Numbered from the stretch's first letter, positions 9,301-16,559 are shown. The stretch is DNA of 34,223 nucleotides from Acidobacteriaceae bacterium (GCA_030838305.1 JAUTWY010000475.1:1-34223), one strand, 5' to 3'. The notes: a model not told the origin generated them from the letters alone. A program made the numbers and translations.

Positions 9301-9872
9301 CGGCAGAAATGCTACCCGCTCAAATCACCTTCAATGATGTGCGCTTCCGACTCGGCCCCGCGAAGACGGGCGCACCCAACGCGCTCGTCCCAAAAGGGCA
9401 GACCATCAATCTGCCCGCGGGCCCTCATAACCGCGTCTACGTACTTGCAGACTCCACGGATGGCGATCAGAAAGCAGCCTTCAAACTCGGCGACACTCGC
9501 GTCGACCTCAATATTCAAAACTGGGGCGGCTTCATTGGACAATGGGACGATCGAACCTGGAGTTCAAACGACACTTCGCACGACGATTACGGCGAGATGA
9601 CCGGAGTCAGGCCGGGCTACATCAAGCGCGCGGATCTTGCATGGTATTGCTCGCATCATCACAACGCTGCGGGTGAGAATGTGCCATACCGCTATTCTTA
9701 CTTGTTCGTGTACCCCGTTGATATTCCTCCCGGCGCGAAGACGATCACCTTGCCGGAGAATGACAAGATCCGCATTCTCGCCATCTCAGTAGCCGAGGAA
9801 AACCCGCTGGTGAAGCCAGCGGCGCCGCTTTATGATGTGCTTCCTATTTCAACGACACCTCTTTCGGATTGA
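6312..9872 (+). CDS. Secreted glycoside hydrolase family 38 alpha-mannosidase
   Basis: The 1186-residue protein begins with a signal peptide (about 1-24, ending ARAQ), so it acts in the periplasm or outside. The GH38 catalytic domain shows HLD at 48-50 (zinc-binding His and Asp) and LPDCFGFPSSLP at 159-170, with D161 the predicted nucleophile and metal ligand. HFHD at 474-477 contains another metal His. Long beta-sandwich domains follow, as in retaining alpha-mannosidases, with an unusually extended C-terminus to about 1170. It probably trims mannose from glycans or polysaccharides. GGAGAG precedes the ATG. It diverges from the ABC-F gene, and the promoter of the next gene overlaps its stop. 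Linkage specificity cannot be read from sequence. Confidence 0.9.
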   Translation: MGRFCTAVFAILTTFVLPVAARAQTQAQTTDNPDLSKQPTLYVVGYAHLDTEWRWEYPQVIDEYLRKTMEDNFRLLEKYPHYIFNFSGANRYRLMKEYFPADFARVKKFVDEGRWFPAGSSMEEGDVNAPSAETIIRQILYGNNWFRKELGKASAEYMLPDCFGFPSSLPTILAHSGVRGFSTQKLVWGSSANAGGTDSPEKTPEGTPFNVGVWVGPDGESVLAGLNPGSYDGGVDTDLSKPLTPAPPNGTLEELQKKLQPLQQKLEQADKNGQTLDAQQIQEFADLRSQHKAFSTLEKERAHSRYQGDWAARVERNGQVSGVFTDYHYYGTGDIGGAPNEDYVRRLEAIVTKSSTSLPQELPRLFEHQANPEGPSVKVGDGPVHVVSANAEQMFLDITPAQAAGLPHYTGEMELTNHSAGSLTSQAYQKRWLRKEELLADAAEKASVAAEWLGARPYPLQRLNDAWTLAMGGHFHDIAAGTATPKSYEFAWNDDVIAMNQFAGVLTSATAGVTAALDTQTNGTPIVVFNPLNVAREDVVEASVAFPNGTHSALHVTGPDGKEVPSQISNGKVIFVAKAPSVGYAVYDIQAGAGAASAPTLHASENSLENEYYRVKLNTDGDVASIFDKSLGRELLAAPARLAISYDNPEHWPAWNMDWDQEQAAPKAYVGGPGKIRVVEKGPARVAVEVARETAGSRFVQTITLSAGDAGRRVEFANAIDWNTKESNLKATFPLTAANEIATYNWDIGTIERPSAQPKKFEVPSHQWIDLTDLSGEFGATILTDCKNGSDKPNDHTVRLTLIRTPGTRGGYADQGTQDLGHHEFVYGIAGHAGDWRQAQTDWQAQRLSDPLIAFETSKHAGALGRKFSVLKVSNPRIRVLALKKAELTDEIIVRLVELNGKPQPDVRVSFHTPITAAREVNGQEQPVGKAILNDGALVTSFSAYQPRTFAIRLASPQAKVAAVQSIPLALRYNLATASNEGSKAQDGFDGQGNSLPAEMLPAQITFNDVRFRLGPAKTGAPNALVPKGQTINLPAGPHNRVYVLADSTDGDQKAAFKLGDTRVDLNIQNWGGFIGQWDDRTWSSNDTSHDDYGEMTGVRPGYIKRADLAWYCSHHHNAAGENVPYRYSYLFVYPVDIPPGAKTITLPENDKIRILAISVAEENPLVKPAAPLYDVLPISTTPLSD

Positions 9873-9897
9873 CTTACAATCTGCTTCGATGGATAAT
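9869..9897 (+). promoter_or_regulatory. Sigma70-type promoter of the EXORDIUM-like gene
   Basis: TTGACT (9869-9874), a 17-base spacer and GATAAT (9892-9897) form a strong consensus match. The -35 overlaps the mannosidase TGA (9870-9872). Transcription would start near 9904, giving a leader of about 70 bases before the ATG at 9975. Confidence 0.6.
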
Positions 9898-9974
9898 TTG
9901 TCGCACTTAGCGGGATGCCTCTCACAACTCCCGTTCCACCATAACGTTCCTGTACCCCCCAAAGGAGGGTAATC

Positions 9975-10898
9975 ATGAAAATAAAGTTGTTGCTTCTATG
10001 CATGATCTTATCGGTGGCAGCATTGTCATTCGGCCAGGATGCGAATTCGGCGGCTGCTCGACAAGACCTTTCAGCCTTGAATACACAGCACGAGCCACCC
10101 ATGCTCGGAATCCACTGGGCTCGTGGATTCAACCCCTTCGCTCGTCCCGCGGCGAAAGGTAATAATCCCAACATGACCTACCATGGCGGCGTGATCATGC
10201 CATCGGTCGTGAGCGAGGCAATTTACTGGGGCCCCAGTTGGTCGAACTCCACTTTTGTTGGGGATAAAATTACCGGACTAGATTCCTGGTATACAGGCTT
10301 CAATAACTCCAATTACGCCAAAACCTCGGATGAATACACAGGATCCAATGGTCAGGTGGGACCGTCTGTCACTCACAACGGTCATATCATCGATACCTCG
10401 ACCGCAGCCAACGGTAGTTCTACTTCGGCGATCGTGGCTGAAGTGTGCAGGAAAATTACAAACCCGGTCACCAACGGTTATTACCCAGTCTATGTCGATC
10501 TGAAGCGGGGCAACGCTGGCTACTGTGCTTATCACTCCTTTGGCTCGTGCAGCGGCGTCACCGTGCAGGTTGCCTTCTTCTTCAATCTTGATGGCGACGC
10601 GGGATGCGATCCTGCCGATACGTCCGGCAAGCACTCCCAAGGTCTGGCCGCGTTGGCCAATGTCAGTGGACACGAACTCTCCGAAGCTCGTACGGATCCC
10701 GACAGCCCGGGAGCCTGGTACGACAAACGCGGTCAGGAGAACGGAGACAAGTGCGCCTGGACCTTCAATGTTCCGCTGGTCACATTCAGCAACAGCACCC
10801 AGTGGAAGATTCAGGGCGAGTGGTCGAACAACGCCTACAACACCGGCACCGGTTACCCCAACAGCTCCGGTCAAGCCGGATGTCTCGACGGTCACTGA
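9975..10898 (+). CDS. Secreted EXORDIUM-like (phosphate-induced protein type) protein
   Basis: The 307-residue protein has a signal peptide (about 1-20, ending SFGQ). YHGGVIM and IYWGPSW near residues 68-90 resemble the start of the plant EXORDIUM/PHI-1 fold. The motif GHELSEARTDP, followed by AWYD and GDKC, resembles the family's HELAE...AWY...DLC region, which looks like a modified zinc-protease HExxH motif with Glu in place of the second His. Four or more cysteines suggest disulfides outside the cytoplasm. The function of this family is unknown. AAAGGAGGG gives a very strong ribosome binding site, and the gene has its own promoter and a downstream hairpin, so it may be highly expressed. 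The family assignment is by motif recall and is moderate. Confidence 0.65.
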   Translation: MKIKLLLLCMILSVAALSFGQDANSAAARQDLSALNTQHEPPMLGIHWARGFNPFARPAAKGNNPNMTYHGGVIMPSVVSEAIYWGPSWSNSTFVGDKITGLDSWYTGFNNSNYAKTSDEYTGSNGQVGPSVTHNGHIIDTSTAANGSSTSAIVAEVCRKITNPVTNGYYPVYVDLKRGNAGYCAYHSFGSCSGVTVQVAFFFNLDGDAGCDPADTSGKHSQGLAALANVSGHELSEARTDPDSPGAWYDKRGQENGDKCAWTFNVPLVTFSNSTQWKIQGEWSNNAYNTGTGYPNSSGQAGCLDGH

Positions 10899-10922
10899 GC
10901 GCTAACCTCTTCTAATAAGAAT

Positions 10923-10967
10923 CGCCGAGCCACTTCGCCGCCGGAAACGGCTCCCGGTGGCTCGGCG
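10923..10967 (+). terminator. Long hairpin after the EXORDIUM-like gene
   Basis: CGCCGAGCCAC (10923-10933) pairs perfectly with GTGGCTCGGCG (10957-10967), 11 bp. An inner GCCG/CGGC stem (10937-10940 with 10948-10951) lies inside. It starts 25 bases after the stop. No T-run follows, so it is a terminator-like or 3'-protecting hairpin rather than a textbook intrinsic terminator. Confidence 0.55.
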
Positions 10968-11092
10968 CATTTCACCCGTAACGCATCCCGTGTTGTCGCC
11001 ATGGCCTGTGTTCAACTGCCTACGATCTGCTACGTATCATGATTGGCACGGCCAGAGCCAGCGCGCACGCGAATACTCTGACGCCAGAACGG

Positions 11093-11121
11093 TTGAATTG
11101 GCAGCCCCTACCGCGTATCTT
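11093..11121 (+). promoter_or_regulatory. Possible promoter of the CHAD-HD gene
   Basis: TTGAAT (11093-11098), a 17-base spacer and TATCTT (11116-11121) lie about 50 bases before the start codon. The -35 is good and the -10 fair. The rest of the gap 10968-11171 holds nothing else I can support. Confidence 0.35.
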
Positions 11122-11171
11122 CAACTCTTGCTCACAGATCGTTTCTAAGGCAATCATTCTCCGGACTCTTG

Positions 11172-12794
11172 ATGCCCGTCTCACCCACTCCATCAGCTCG
11201 GCCCAGGAAGACCACCGGTCTGCGCTACTGGATGATGCAGGTCCTGGAGGAGTGTGACAACGTTTCCGCCGATTTCAGTCCCGATCACGTGCACGACCTG
11301 CGCGTTTCTCTGCGCCGCTGTCGCTCCCTGGCCGATGGATTGATGGCGATCCATCCCGACCCAGACTGGAAGACGATGAAAAAGGCCGGCAAGGTCCTGT
11401 TCCAGCGCCTCGGGGATCTTCGCGATATCCACGTGATGGAAGAGTGGGTGGAGAAGCTGGAGAAAGTTTCCAGGGAGCGGGCGCCCTCGCCCGCTTCGGC
11501 TGCATCGCGACAAAACCCTCAGCCCATTGCGGATCAATCCGAAACCGTATCCTACTCCGAAGACACTCCCGGCCAAGCCCTCCTCAGAATCCTCAAATCC
11601 CGCGAGGCTGAACAGAAGAACCAAGCTCAAGTTGCTCTCGAAGAATTCGACCGCAAGCAATGGCGCCGTTGGAGCAAGTCTCTTCCCGCGCGCGCGGCTC
11701 GCATCCGAGCCGGCAGCGCTCTGTTCAAGCATCTCGCCCTCGAGCGCTGGACCGAAGCTCGCCGGTTGCACGCGCAGGCCATGCGCAACCGCTCTCAAAC
11801 CGCCTTCCACAGCCTGCGCATCGGGATTAAACGTTTCCGGTACATCGTCGAAAATTTCCTTCCGCTGGAGCACAAACTCTGGAGCGACGACCTGAAACAA
11901 ATACAAGACTTGCTCGGTGAAGTTCACGATCTCGACGTGCTCTGGTCAACCGCAATTTCCTGCAACGTTTTTCCTGACGAACATTCGCGGCAGCGGTGGC
12001 AAGAACGAATCCTCTCCCAGCGCTCCAAGCGCATCGAACGCTACCGCCCCAAGATGATCGGCAAAGATTCTCTATGGCAGGTGTGGCGCGACACGCTCCC
12101 GCAAGGTAAGCAAATTCAAGAGCTCGCAACCCGCCGCATGAAGCTCTGGGCGAACACTCTTGATCGCGATTTCTCTCACTCCCGGCGTGTGGCAGGCTTG
12201 TCCCTGCAACTTTACGACGGACTTCTCGCTTTGCAATGGCAGCCTGCGGTCGATGCGGTTTCAGCTCGCTTCAGCCTGCTCGCCGCCGCCCTGCTGCACG
12301 ATGTCGGCAAGTCCAAAGGCGAAAAGAATCATCACAAAAAATCTCTCAAGCTAATTGAAGCGCACGGCAATCCGCTGGGCTGGAAGGCCGCAGACTTTCG
12401 CCGCGCTGCCGTCGTTGCTCGCTTTCACCGCGGAGCTTTGCCCACAAGAAGGCATAAACTCTTGCGCGATCTCTTTCCCGACGAGCAGAAAGCCATCATC
12501 CAGCTAGTCGCCATCCTGCGCCTCGCCAATGCCCTTGACGCCGCCCACGAGGGTCACATCCGCCGGATACAAATCGAAAACGTTGAGAAGCGAAAAAATC
12601 TGAAGCAACGTACGGTAGGATTTCTGCGCAAACCCCACTCGCTGGACCAAAATGAGCCTTTAATCATCCTGGCGGAAGGGTACAAACCGCTGGGTCCATC
12701 CGCTCAGGCCATCGCCGCCGAACGCCATCTGCTGGAAACGCTTCTTCGCCGTCCGGTAATTGTCAAACCGGCTGGCGCGACCAAGACAGCCTAA
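11172..12794 (+). CDS. CHAD domain - HD domain fusion protein
   Basis: The N-terminal part (to about residue 290) is a CHAD domain, a helical domain that binds polyphosphate. It has two Arg/Lys-rich helices, HDLRVSLRRCRSL and FHSLRIGIKRFRYI, with conserved His and basic residues. Between its halves is a Pro/Ala/Ser-rich linker, partly encoded by a GC-rich repeat. The C-terminal part is an HD metal-dependent phosphohydrolase domain with HSRRVAG, LLHDVGKSKGE (H376-D377) and ANALDAAHEGHI. It resembles the C-terminal domain of PPX/GppA exopolyphosphatases. Sensing or hydrolysis of polyphosphate or a phosphorylated nucleotide is inferred. TTG at 11169 and ATG at 11172 are adjacent; ATG is preferred (540 residues), with only a weak Shine-Dalgarno. 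Confidence 0.83.
   Translation: MPVSPTPSARPRKTTGLRYWMMQVLEECDNVSADFSPDHVHDLRVSLRRCRSLADGLMAIHPDPDWKTMKKAGKVLFQRLGDLRDIHVMEEWVEKLEKVSRERAPSPASAASRQNPQPIADQSETVSYSEDTPGQALLRILKSREAEQKNQAQVALEEFDRKQWRRWSKSLPARAARIRAGSALFKHLALERWTEARRLHAQAMRNRSQTAFHSLRIGIKRFRYIVENFLPLEHKLWSDDLKQIQDLLGEVHDLDVLWSTAISCNVFPDEHSRQRWQERILSQRSKRIERYRPKMIGKDSLWQVWRDTLPQGKQIQELATRRMKLWANTLDRDFSHSRRVAGLSLQLYDGLLALQWQPAVDAVSARFSLLAAALLHDVGKSKGEKNHHKKSLKLIEAHGNPLGWKAADFRRAAVVARFHRGALPTRRHKLLRDLFPDEQKAIIQLVAILRLANALDAAHEGHIRRIQIENVEKRKNLKQRTVGFLRKPHSLDQNEPLIILAEGYKPLGPSAQAIAAERHLLETLLRRPVIVKPAGATKTA
11477..11494 (+). repeat. GC-rich 18-mer repeat inside the CHAD-HD gene
   Basis: GCGGGCGCCCTCGCCCGC is the reverse complement, with one mismatch, of the 18 bases at 31907-31924. 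Here it is read in frame in the flexible linker between the two CHAD halves. Confidence 0.5.
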
Positions 12795-12850
12795 ATCTCT
12801 CTACCACCTTGCTCATATATAGATCCGCTCCTACGGCGAACTAGCTGCGT

Positions 12851-12868
12851 CCCCCTGTGCCCCCTGTG
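12851..12868 (+). repeat. Tandem CCCCCTGTG word repeat
   Basis: CCCCCTGTG occurs twice in direct tandem in the 184-base gap between the CHAD-HD and MmcB-like genes. The CTGTG core also makes up the repeats at 22327-22398 and, inverted, at 23417-23444. Confidence 0.45.
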
Positions 12869-12978
12869 TTTCGGGTCTTGAGGTTGGCTGGCCATCAGGC
12901 GATTATTCCTACTCCGGTTAACAGTAGCTTCCGAGCCACTTTCCATATCCCGCTTCAGGAGCTACAAAAGAAGCACCC

Positions 12979-13527
12979 ATGACTCACGCCCAACTGGTCG
13001 AAAAAGCTGTCCACTGGCTGCGCCGCTATCGCTGCGGAGTTGTGCTCTCAGAGCAGGCGTGTGTGAGCGGCGAAATGCCCGATGCCATCGGCTGGAAGCG
13101 CGCCTGCCACTCCGTCATAGTCGAGTGCAAGGTGACGCGCTCTGATTTCCTCGCAGACCGTGCCAAGCCCTTCCGCCTCAAACCCGACCAAGGGGTCGGA
13201 TGTGAACGCTTCTATCTTGTGCCCGCAGCGCTCGTGCGCCCCGACGAATTGCCGGTAGGTTGGGGCTTGCTGGAATACCGCAGCGGTGGAATCGAAACCG
13301 CGCATCCCTCTGCCAAGAATCTTCGCAGCGCAACTGGCTTTCGATACGAAATGAATTTGCTGCTTGCCAGCCTGCGGCGCGTCGAGGTCCGCGTCGAGCC
13401 ACAAAGCATCACGGAATTCTTAAAGTGGAAGAACCGTATGGCGGAATACAATCGCGGCACTTTGCCTGAAGGCATCGCCTCCGCCGAAGAAGAAAGGAAT
13501 GTTTTCCTGGAGCCAGAGGCAATGTGA
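12979..13527 (+). CDS. MmcB-like PD-(D/E)XK nuclease-fold protein
   Basis: The 182-residue protein carries a PD-(D/E)XK catalytic pattern: P34-D35 (MPDAIGW) and E49-C-K51 (VIVECKVTRSDFLAD). It is followed by KPFR and YLVP, as in MmcB-family DNA repair proteins. MmcB is connected with damage-induced DNA repair in Caulobacter; binding or cleavage of DNA here is inferred. The C-terminal third (about 120-182) is helical and unassigned. The start ATG has only a weak purine stretch before it. The gene converges on recR, with 35 bases between the stops, placing it beside a repair and replication cluster without being part of that operon. Confidence 0.7.
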   Translation: MTHAQLVEKAVHWLRRYRCGVVLSEQACVSGEMPDAIGWKRACHSVIVECKVTRSDFLADRAKPFRLKPDQGVGCERFYLVPAALVRPDELPVGWGLLEYRSGGIETAHPSAKNLRSATGFRYEMNLLLASLRRVEVRVEPQSITEFLKWKNRMAEYNRGTLPEGIASAEEERNVFLEPEAM

Positions 13528-13538
13528 GGCGGAATCTT

Positions 13539-13561
13539 AGAGCTGGAAGCCAGGAGCTATC
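13539..13561. repeat. GAGCT/CCAGG word repeat between convergent stops
   Basis: Degenerate words AGCTGG, AGCCAGG and AGCTA fill the gap between the MmcB-like gene and recR and can fold as an imperfect hairpin. Similar words (GGAGCCAG) occur just before, inside the 3' end of the MmcB-like gene. Confidence 0.3.
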
Positions 13562-13562
13562 T

Positions 13563-14162
13563 TCACAACTCCCGCCGCCCTTCCATAGCCTTGAGCATTG
13601 TAATTTCGTCTGTGTACTCGATATCGCTGCCTACCGGAATGCCCATGGCGATGCGCGTGACTTTCACTCCTACGCGCTTGAGTTGCTGCGAGAGATAGGT
13701 GGCGGTGGCTTCGCCTTCCACCGTGGGATTCGTCGCAATGATCACTTCATCCACATTGCCCGCATCGACTCGCGCGATCAGGTTCGTGATGCGCAACTGC
13801 TCCGGTCCAATTCCGTGCAGCGGCGAGATTGCGCCGTGCAGCACGTGGAAGACACCGTTGAAATGCTTTGTCTTTTCGATGGCGGCAATGTTGGTAGGCT
13901 CTTCGACCACGCAAACCAGCCGCTGGTTGCGGGTCGCACTGGTGCAGTAGACGCACGGGTCAACGTCTGTGATGTTGTTGCAAACCGAACACAGCCGCAG
14001 GCTGGCCTTGACGTCGCGCACGGCGGCAGCGAGCGCCTCGGCATCTTCGTCACTGGCGCGCAGAATGTAAAACGCCAGCCGCTGCGCGCTCTTCGAACCC
14101 ACGCCCGGCAGCTTCTTCAGCTCATCAATGAGACGCGACATCGGCTCCGCAAATTTAGACAT
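13563..14162 (-). CDS. recR: Recombination protein RecR
   Basis: RecR works with RecO (and RecF) to load RecA onto single-stranded DNA at gaps. The 199-residue protein has the helix-hairpin-helix LIDELKKLPGVGSKSAQRLAF and the four-Cys zinc motif CSVC...CVYC. The TOPRIM domain follows, with VVEEP and later GIPVGSDIEYTDEITM, ending in the typical EGRREL. Start at ATG 14162 matches the family's MxKFAEP beginning, although no Shine-Dalgarno is visible. It is the last gene of a dnaX-ybaB-recR series, a very widely conserved order. Confidence 0.97.
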   Translation of the reverse strand: MSKFAEPMSRLIDELKKLPGVGSKSAQRLAFYILRASDEDAEALAAAVRDVKASLRLCSVCNNITDVDPCVYCTSATRNQRLVCVVEEPTNIAAIEKTKHFNGVFHVLHGAISPLHGIGPEQLRITNLIARVDAGNVDEVIIATNPTVEGEATATYLSQQLKRVGVKVTRIAMGIPVGSDIEYTDEITMLKAMEGRREL

Positions 14163-14175
14163 AGAGAAGAATTAA

Positions 14176-14206
14176 GTAATTGTGCGATCGGGTAATTGGG
14201 CAATTT
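14176..14206. repeat. TAATTG word repeat upstream of recR
   Basis: Degenerate words GTAATTGTGCGATCGG and GTAATTGGGCAATTTG lie side by side, immediately upstream of recR in the 123-base gap to ybaB. The region is AT-richer than its surroundings. It looks like another short-word intergenic repeat. Confidence 0.35.
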
Positions 14207-14285
14207 GAAGCTAGAACAAAGTCATTCATCGAAAGCGACGAGGGAGGCCGGGGAAGTTGCCCCATTGCCCATTCGCTCAATGCTT

Positions 14286-14591
14286 TCAGACTCCGCCCAT
14301 GCCCATCCCGCCAAGCATGCCGCCCACCGTTGACTGCATCGCCCCATCAATCTTCCGTGCAGCTTCATTCACCGCCGCGAGTACCAAGTCCTCGAGCATC
14401 TCCACATCTCCCGACTTTACCGCTTCAGGATCAATGCGCAGGCTGAGCAGTTGTTTGCGCCCATCCATTTTTGCCGTGACCGTGCCTCCACCCGACGAAG
14501 CCTCAACCACGGTCTCCTGCATTTTCTTTTGCAGGGTTTCGTACTGCAACTTCGCCTTCGACATCAGCTCTTGCAGATTGAATCCACCCAT
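14286..14591 (-). CDS. ybaB: YbaB/EbfC family nucleoid-associated protein
   Basis: This family forms small dimers that bind DNA and associate with the nucleoid. The 101-residue protein shows the expected N-terminal helix (LQELMSKAKLQYETLQKKMQ). The core beta sheet follows (VEASSGGGTVTAKMDGRKQL, then LRIDPEAV), then LEDLVLAAVNEA and a Gly/Met-rich tail (GGMLGGMGMGG). It lies between dnaX (46 bases upstream) and recR on the same strand. Confidence 0.96.
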   Translation of the reverse strand: MGGFNLQELMSKAKLQYETLQKKMQETVVEASSGGGTVTAKMDGRKQLLSLRIDPEAVKSGDVEMLEDLVLAAVNEAARKIDGAMQSTVGGMLGGMGMGGV

Positions 14592-14636
14592 AACGCCTCA
14601 ATGAAAATAAAGTTCCGAGTGTGAACCGCTAAAGGG

Positions 14637-16538
14637 TCAGCGCTTCTCTTTGTAATCAATCACCGTACGAATCTCAGCGCCGAACTTTTCCTTCAGCCTC
14701 CGGACAACGGAATCCTGCTCCGCGCGGCTGCGGCCGCCTGGTCCGGAAGCCGTTGCGTTGGCGCTGCCCGCCCCATTCCGTTTTCCGGCTGTCGATACCA
14801 CAGGTGCACCGGAAACAATCTTCAGCCTGACTGCGCGCCCCAAAATGCCGCTGGCGGAGGCAATCGCCAACCGCCGCGCATCGGCGCTCAGCGACATGTC
14901 GACGACAGTCTGAGATTCGGAAACCTTGATTACGACCTCGCTTCCTTCCACTGACCATTCGCCCGCCTCGAGCATCGACACCAGAATGCGCTGATTGCCG
15001 TCCGCAAGTGCTTGCAGCACCGCGCTCTGCAACCTCTCGCTCGGGACACCCGACGCAACGAGGGGCGCTGGCGAGATCTGTGACGGAGCCTGCGCGTCTG
15101 TTCGCGAACTGAGTTGAAGGTCGGGCGGGCTTTCGCTGAGATCTGCGGGGGCGCTAGAGCCCATAATTACTCGCGCCGGCATGCCGCCACCGGCGACGAT
15201 CCGTGGACCGTCCCCGGAGAATGAAGCGCCAGCAGACTCCTGGCGCGGGCCGCCCTTCCGCGCAGTGTCGGCTGCGAACGGCGAAACATGATTCGGGCGA
15301 GCAGGCGCGCCCACCTCACTCCTCCGCCCTTCCCCCGAATTCGGCGCAACGATTGAGGGCCGCGCGGAAGTTCTACGATTCCCTGCGCCTCCCGGGACGC
15401 TTGAACCCGCCACCTCGCTAAGTAGTTGCTCGATCGGCAGCAGTCGCTGCGCGTGCGCCATTTTCAAAAGGCCAAGCTCCAGATGGAAGCGCTGCTCCTG
15501 CTTGTACCCCAGTTCGCCATGGGTGCGCAGCATGATCTGCAAATGCCGCGTCAGGTCTTCTTCTCCGAACAGCTCCGCCACACGTTCGACGCGCTCGCGT
15601 TCGTCGCTTGATATCTGCAGCAGGGCAGAGTCCTTGCCTGCAATTTTGGCGACCGTCGCGTTGCGCAAGAATCGCACCATCTGCCGCGCAAAGTGTGTTG
15701 GACTGTGCCCCTCGCTGATCAGATGGTCGACCTGGCGCAGCACGTCATCACTGGTGCCCCGGGCCACCGCCTGCATTACTTCCTCAAGGATGTGCGCCGG
15801 CGCAGCGCCCACGAGGTTACGAACCGAGTCCGCCGTGACTTTTCCCGCGGAAGACGCAATCGCCTGATCGAGAATCGATAACGCATCGCGCATGGAACCA
15901 TCGCCAACTTCAGCCAGCAAAGCCAGAGCATCGTCATCGGCTTCGATCTTTTCGCGGCCCACCAGATCGCGCAATTGTCCGACAATGGCATCAAACTTGA
16001 CCGCGCGAAAACTGAAGTGCTGACAGCGCGAGCGAATGGTCTGCGGAATATCTTCGGGTTGAGTCGTCGCCAGCATGAAGACGATGTGATCCGGCGGCTC
16101 TTCCAAGGTTTTGAGCAAAGCGTTGAAGGCCGCGTCGGTGATCTGGTGAGCTTCGTCGAGGATGTAAATCTTGAATCGATCGCGCGCCGGACGATAACGC
16201 GCCGCCTCGCGCAGCTCGCGAATTTCGTCAATGCCGCGGTTGGTGGCCGCATCGATTTCGATGACGTCGACCGCGTTGCCCGCACGAATCTCAGTGCACG
16301 ATTCGCACACGCCGCAAGGCTCCGCCACAGGCATATCGGACGAGCGGCAGTTCAAAGCCGCGGCCAAAATCCGCGCCACCGTGGTTTTTCCAATCCCGCG
16401 ATGGCCGCTGAAGATGTAACCGTGCGCCGTGCGTCCCTGTTCCAGGGCATTCTGCAAGGTGCGCGTGACGTGCTCTTGTCCGATCACCTCGGAGAATTTC
16501 TGCGGACGGTATTTACGCGCCAGGACGGTATAGCTCAT
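14637..16538 (-). CDS. dnaX: DNA polymerase III subunits gamma/tau
   Basis: DnaX is the clamp-loader ATPase of the replicative polymerase. The 633-residue protein starts MSYTVLARKYRPQKFSEVIG. It has Walker A GHRGIGKTT (45-53), the zinc module C64/C75/C78/C81, LDEAH (Walker B) and the sensor region TTQPEDIPQTIRSRC. Clamp-loader domain III is followed by a Pro/Ser/Ala-rich linker and a tau-like C-terminal domain. The frame is open 47 codons further upstream, but those residues are not DnaX-like and a TATAAT sits inside that stretch, so ATG 16538 is chosen. I found no obvious slippery run for a programmed gamma frameshift. First gene of the dnaX-ybaB-recR cluster. Confidence 0.96.
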   Translation of the reverse strand: MSYTVLARKYRPQKFSEVIGQEHVTRTLQNALEQGRTAHGYIFSGHRGIGKTTVARILAAALNCRSSDMPVAEPCGVCESCTEIRAGNAVDVIEIDAATNRGIDEIRELREAARYRPARDRFKIYILDEAHQITDAAFNALLKTLEEPPDHIVFMLATTQPEDIPQTIRSRCQHFSFRAVKFDAIVGQLRDLVGREKIEADDDALALLAEVGDGSMRDALSILDQAIASSAGKVTADSVRNLVGAAPAHILEEVMQAVARGTSDDVLRQVDHLISEGHSPTHFARQMVRFLRNATVAKIAGKDSALLQISSDERERVERVAELFGEEDLTRHLQIMLRTHGELGYKQEQRFHLELGLLKMAHAQRLLPIEQLLSEVAGSSVPGGAGNRRTSARPSIVAPNSGEGRRSEVGAPARPNHVSPFAADTARKGGPRQESAGASFSGDGPRIVAGGGMPARVIMGSSAPADLSESPPDLQLSSRTDAQAPSQISPAPLVASGVPSERLQSAVLQALADGNQRILVSMLEAGEWSVEGSEVVIKVSESQTVVDMSLSADARRLAIASASGILGRAVRLKIVSGAPVVSTAGKRNGAGSANATASGPGGRSRAEQDSVVRRLKEKFGAEIRTVIDYKEKR

Positions 16539-16553
16539 GAGCTGGAAGACTCG

Positions 16554-16559
16554 ATTATA
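16554..16559 (-). promoter_or_regulatory. -10 box of the dnaX promoter
   Basis: A perfect TATAAT on the minus strand ends 15 bases before the dnaX ATG. Transcription would start about 8 bases before the codon. No clear -35 is visible at 17 bases, and no Shine-Dalgarno fits in the short leader. Confidence 0.5.
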
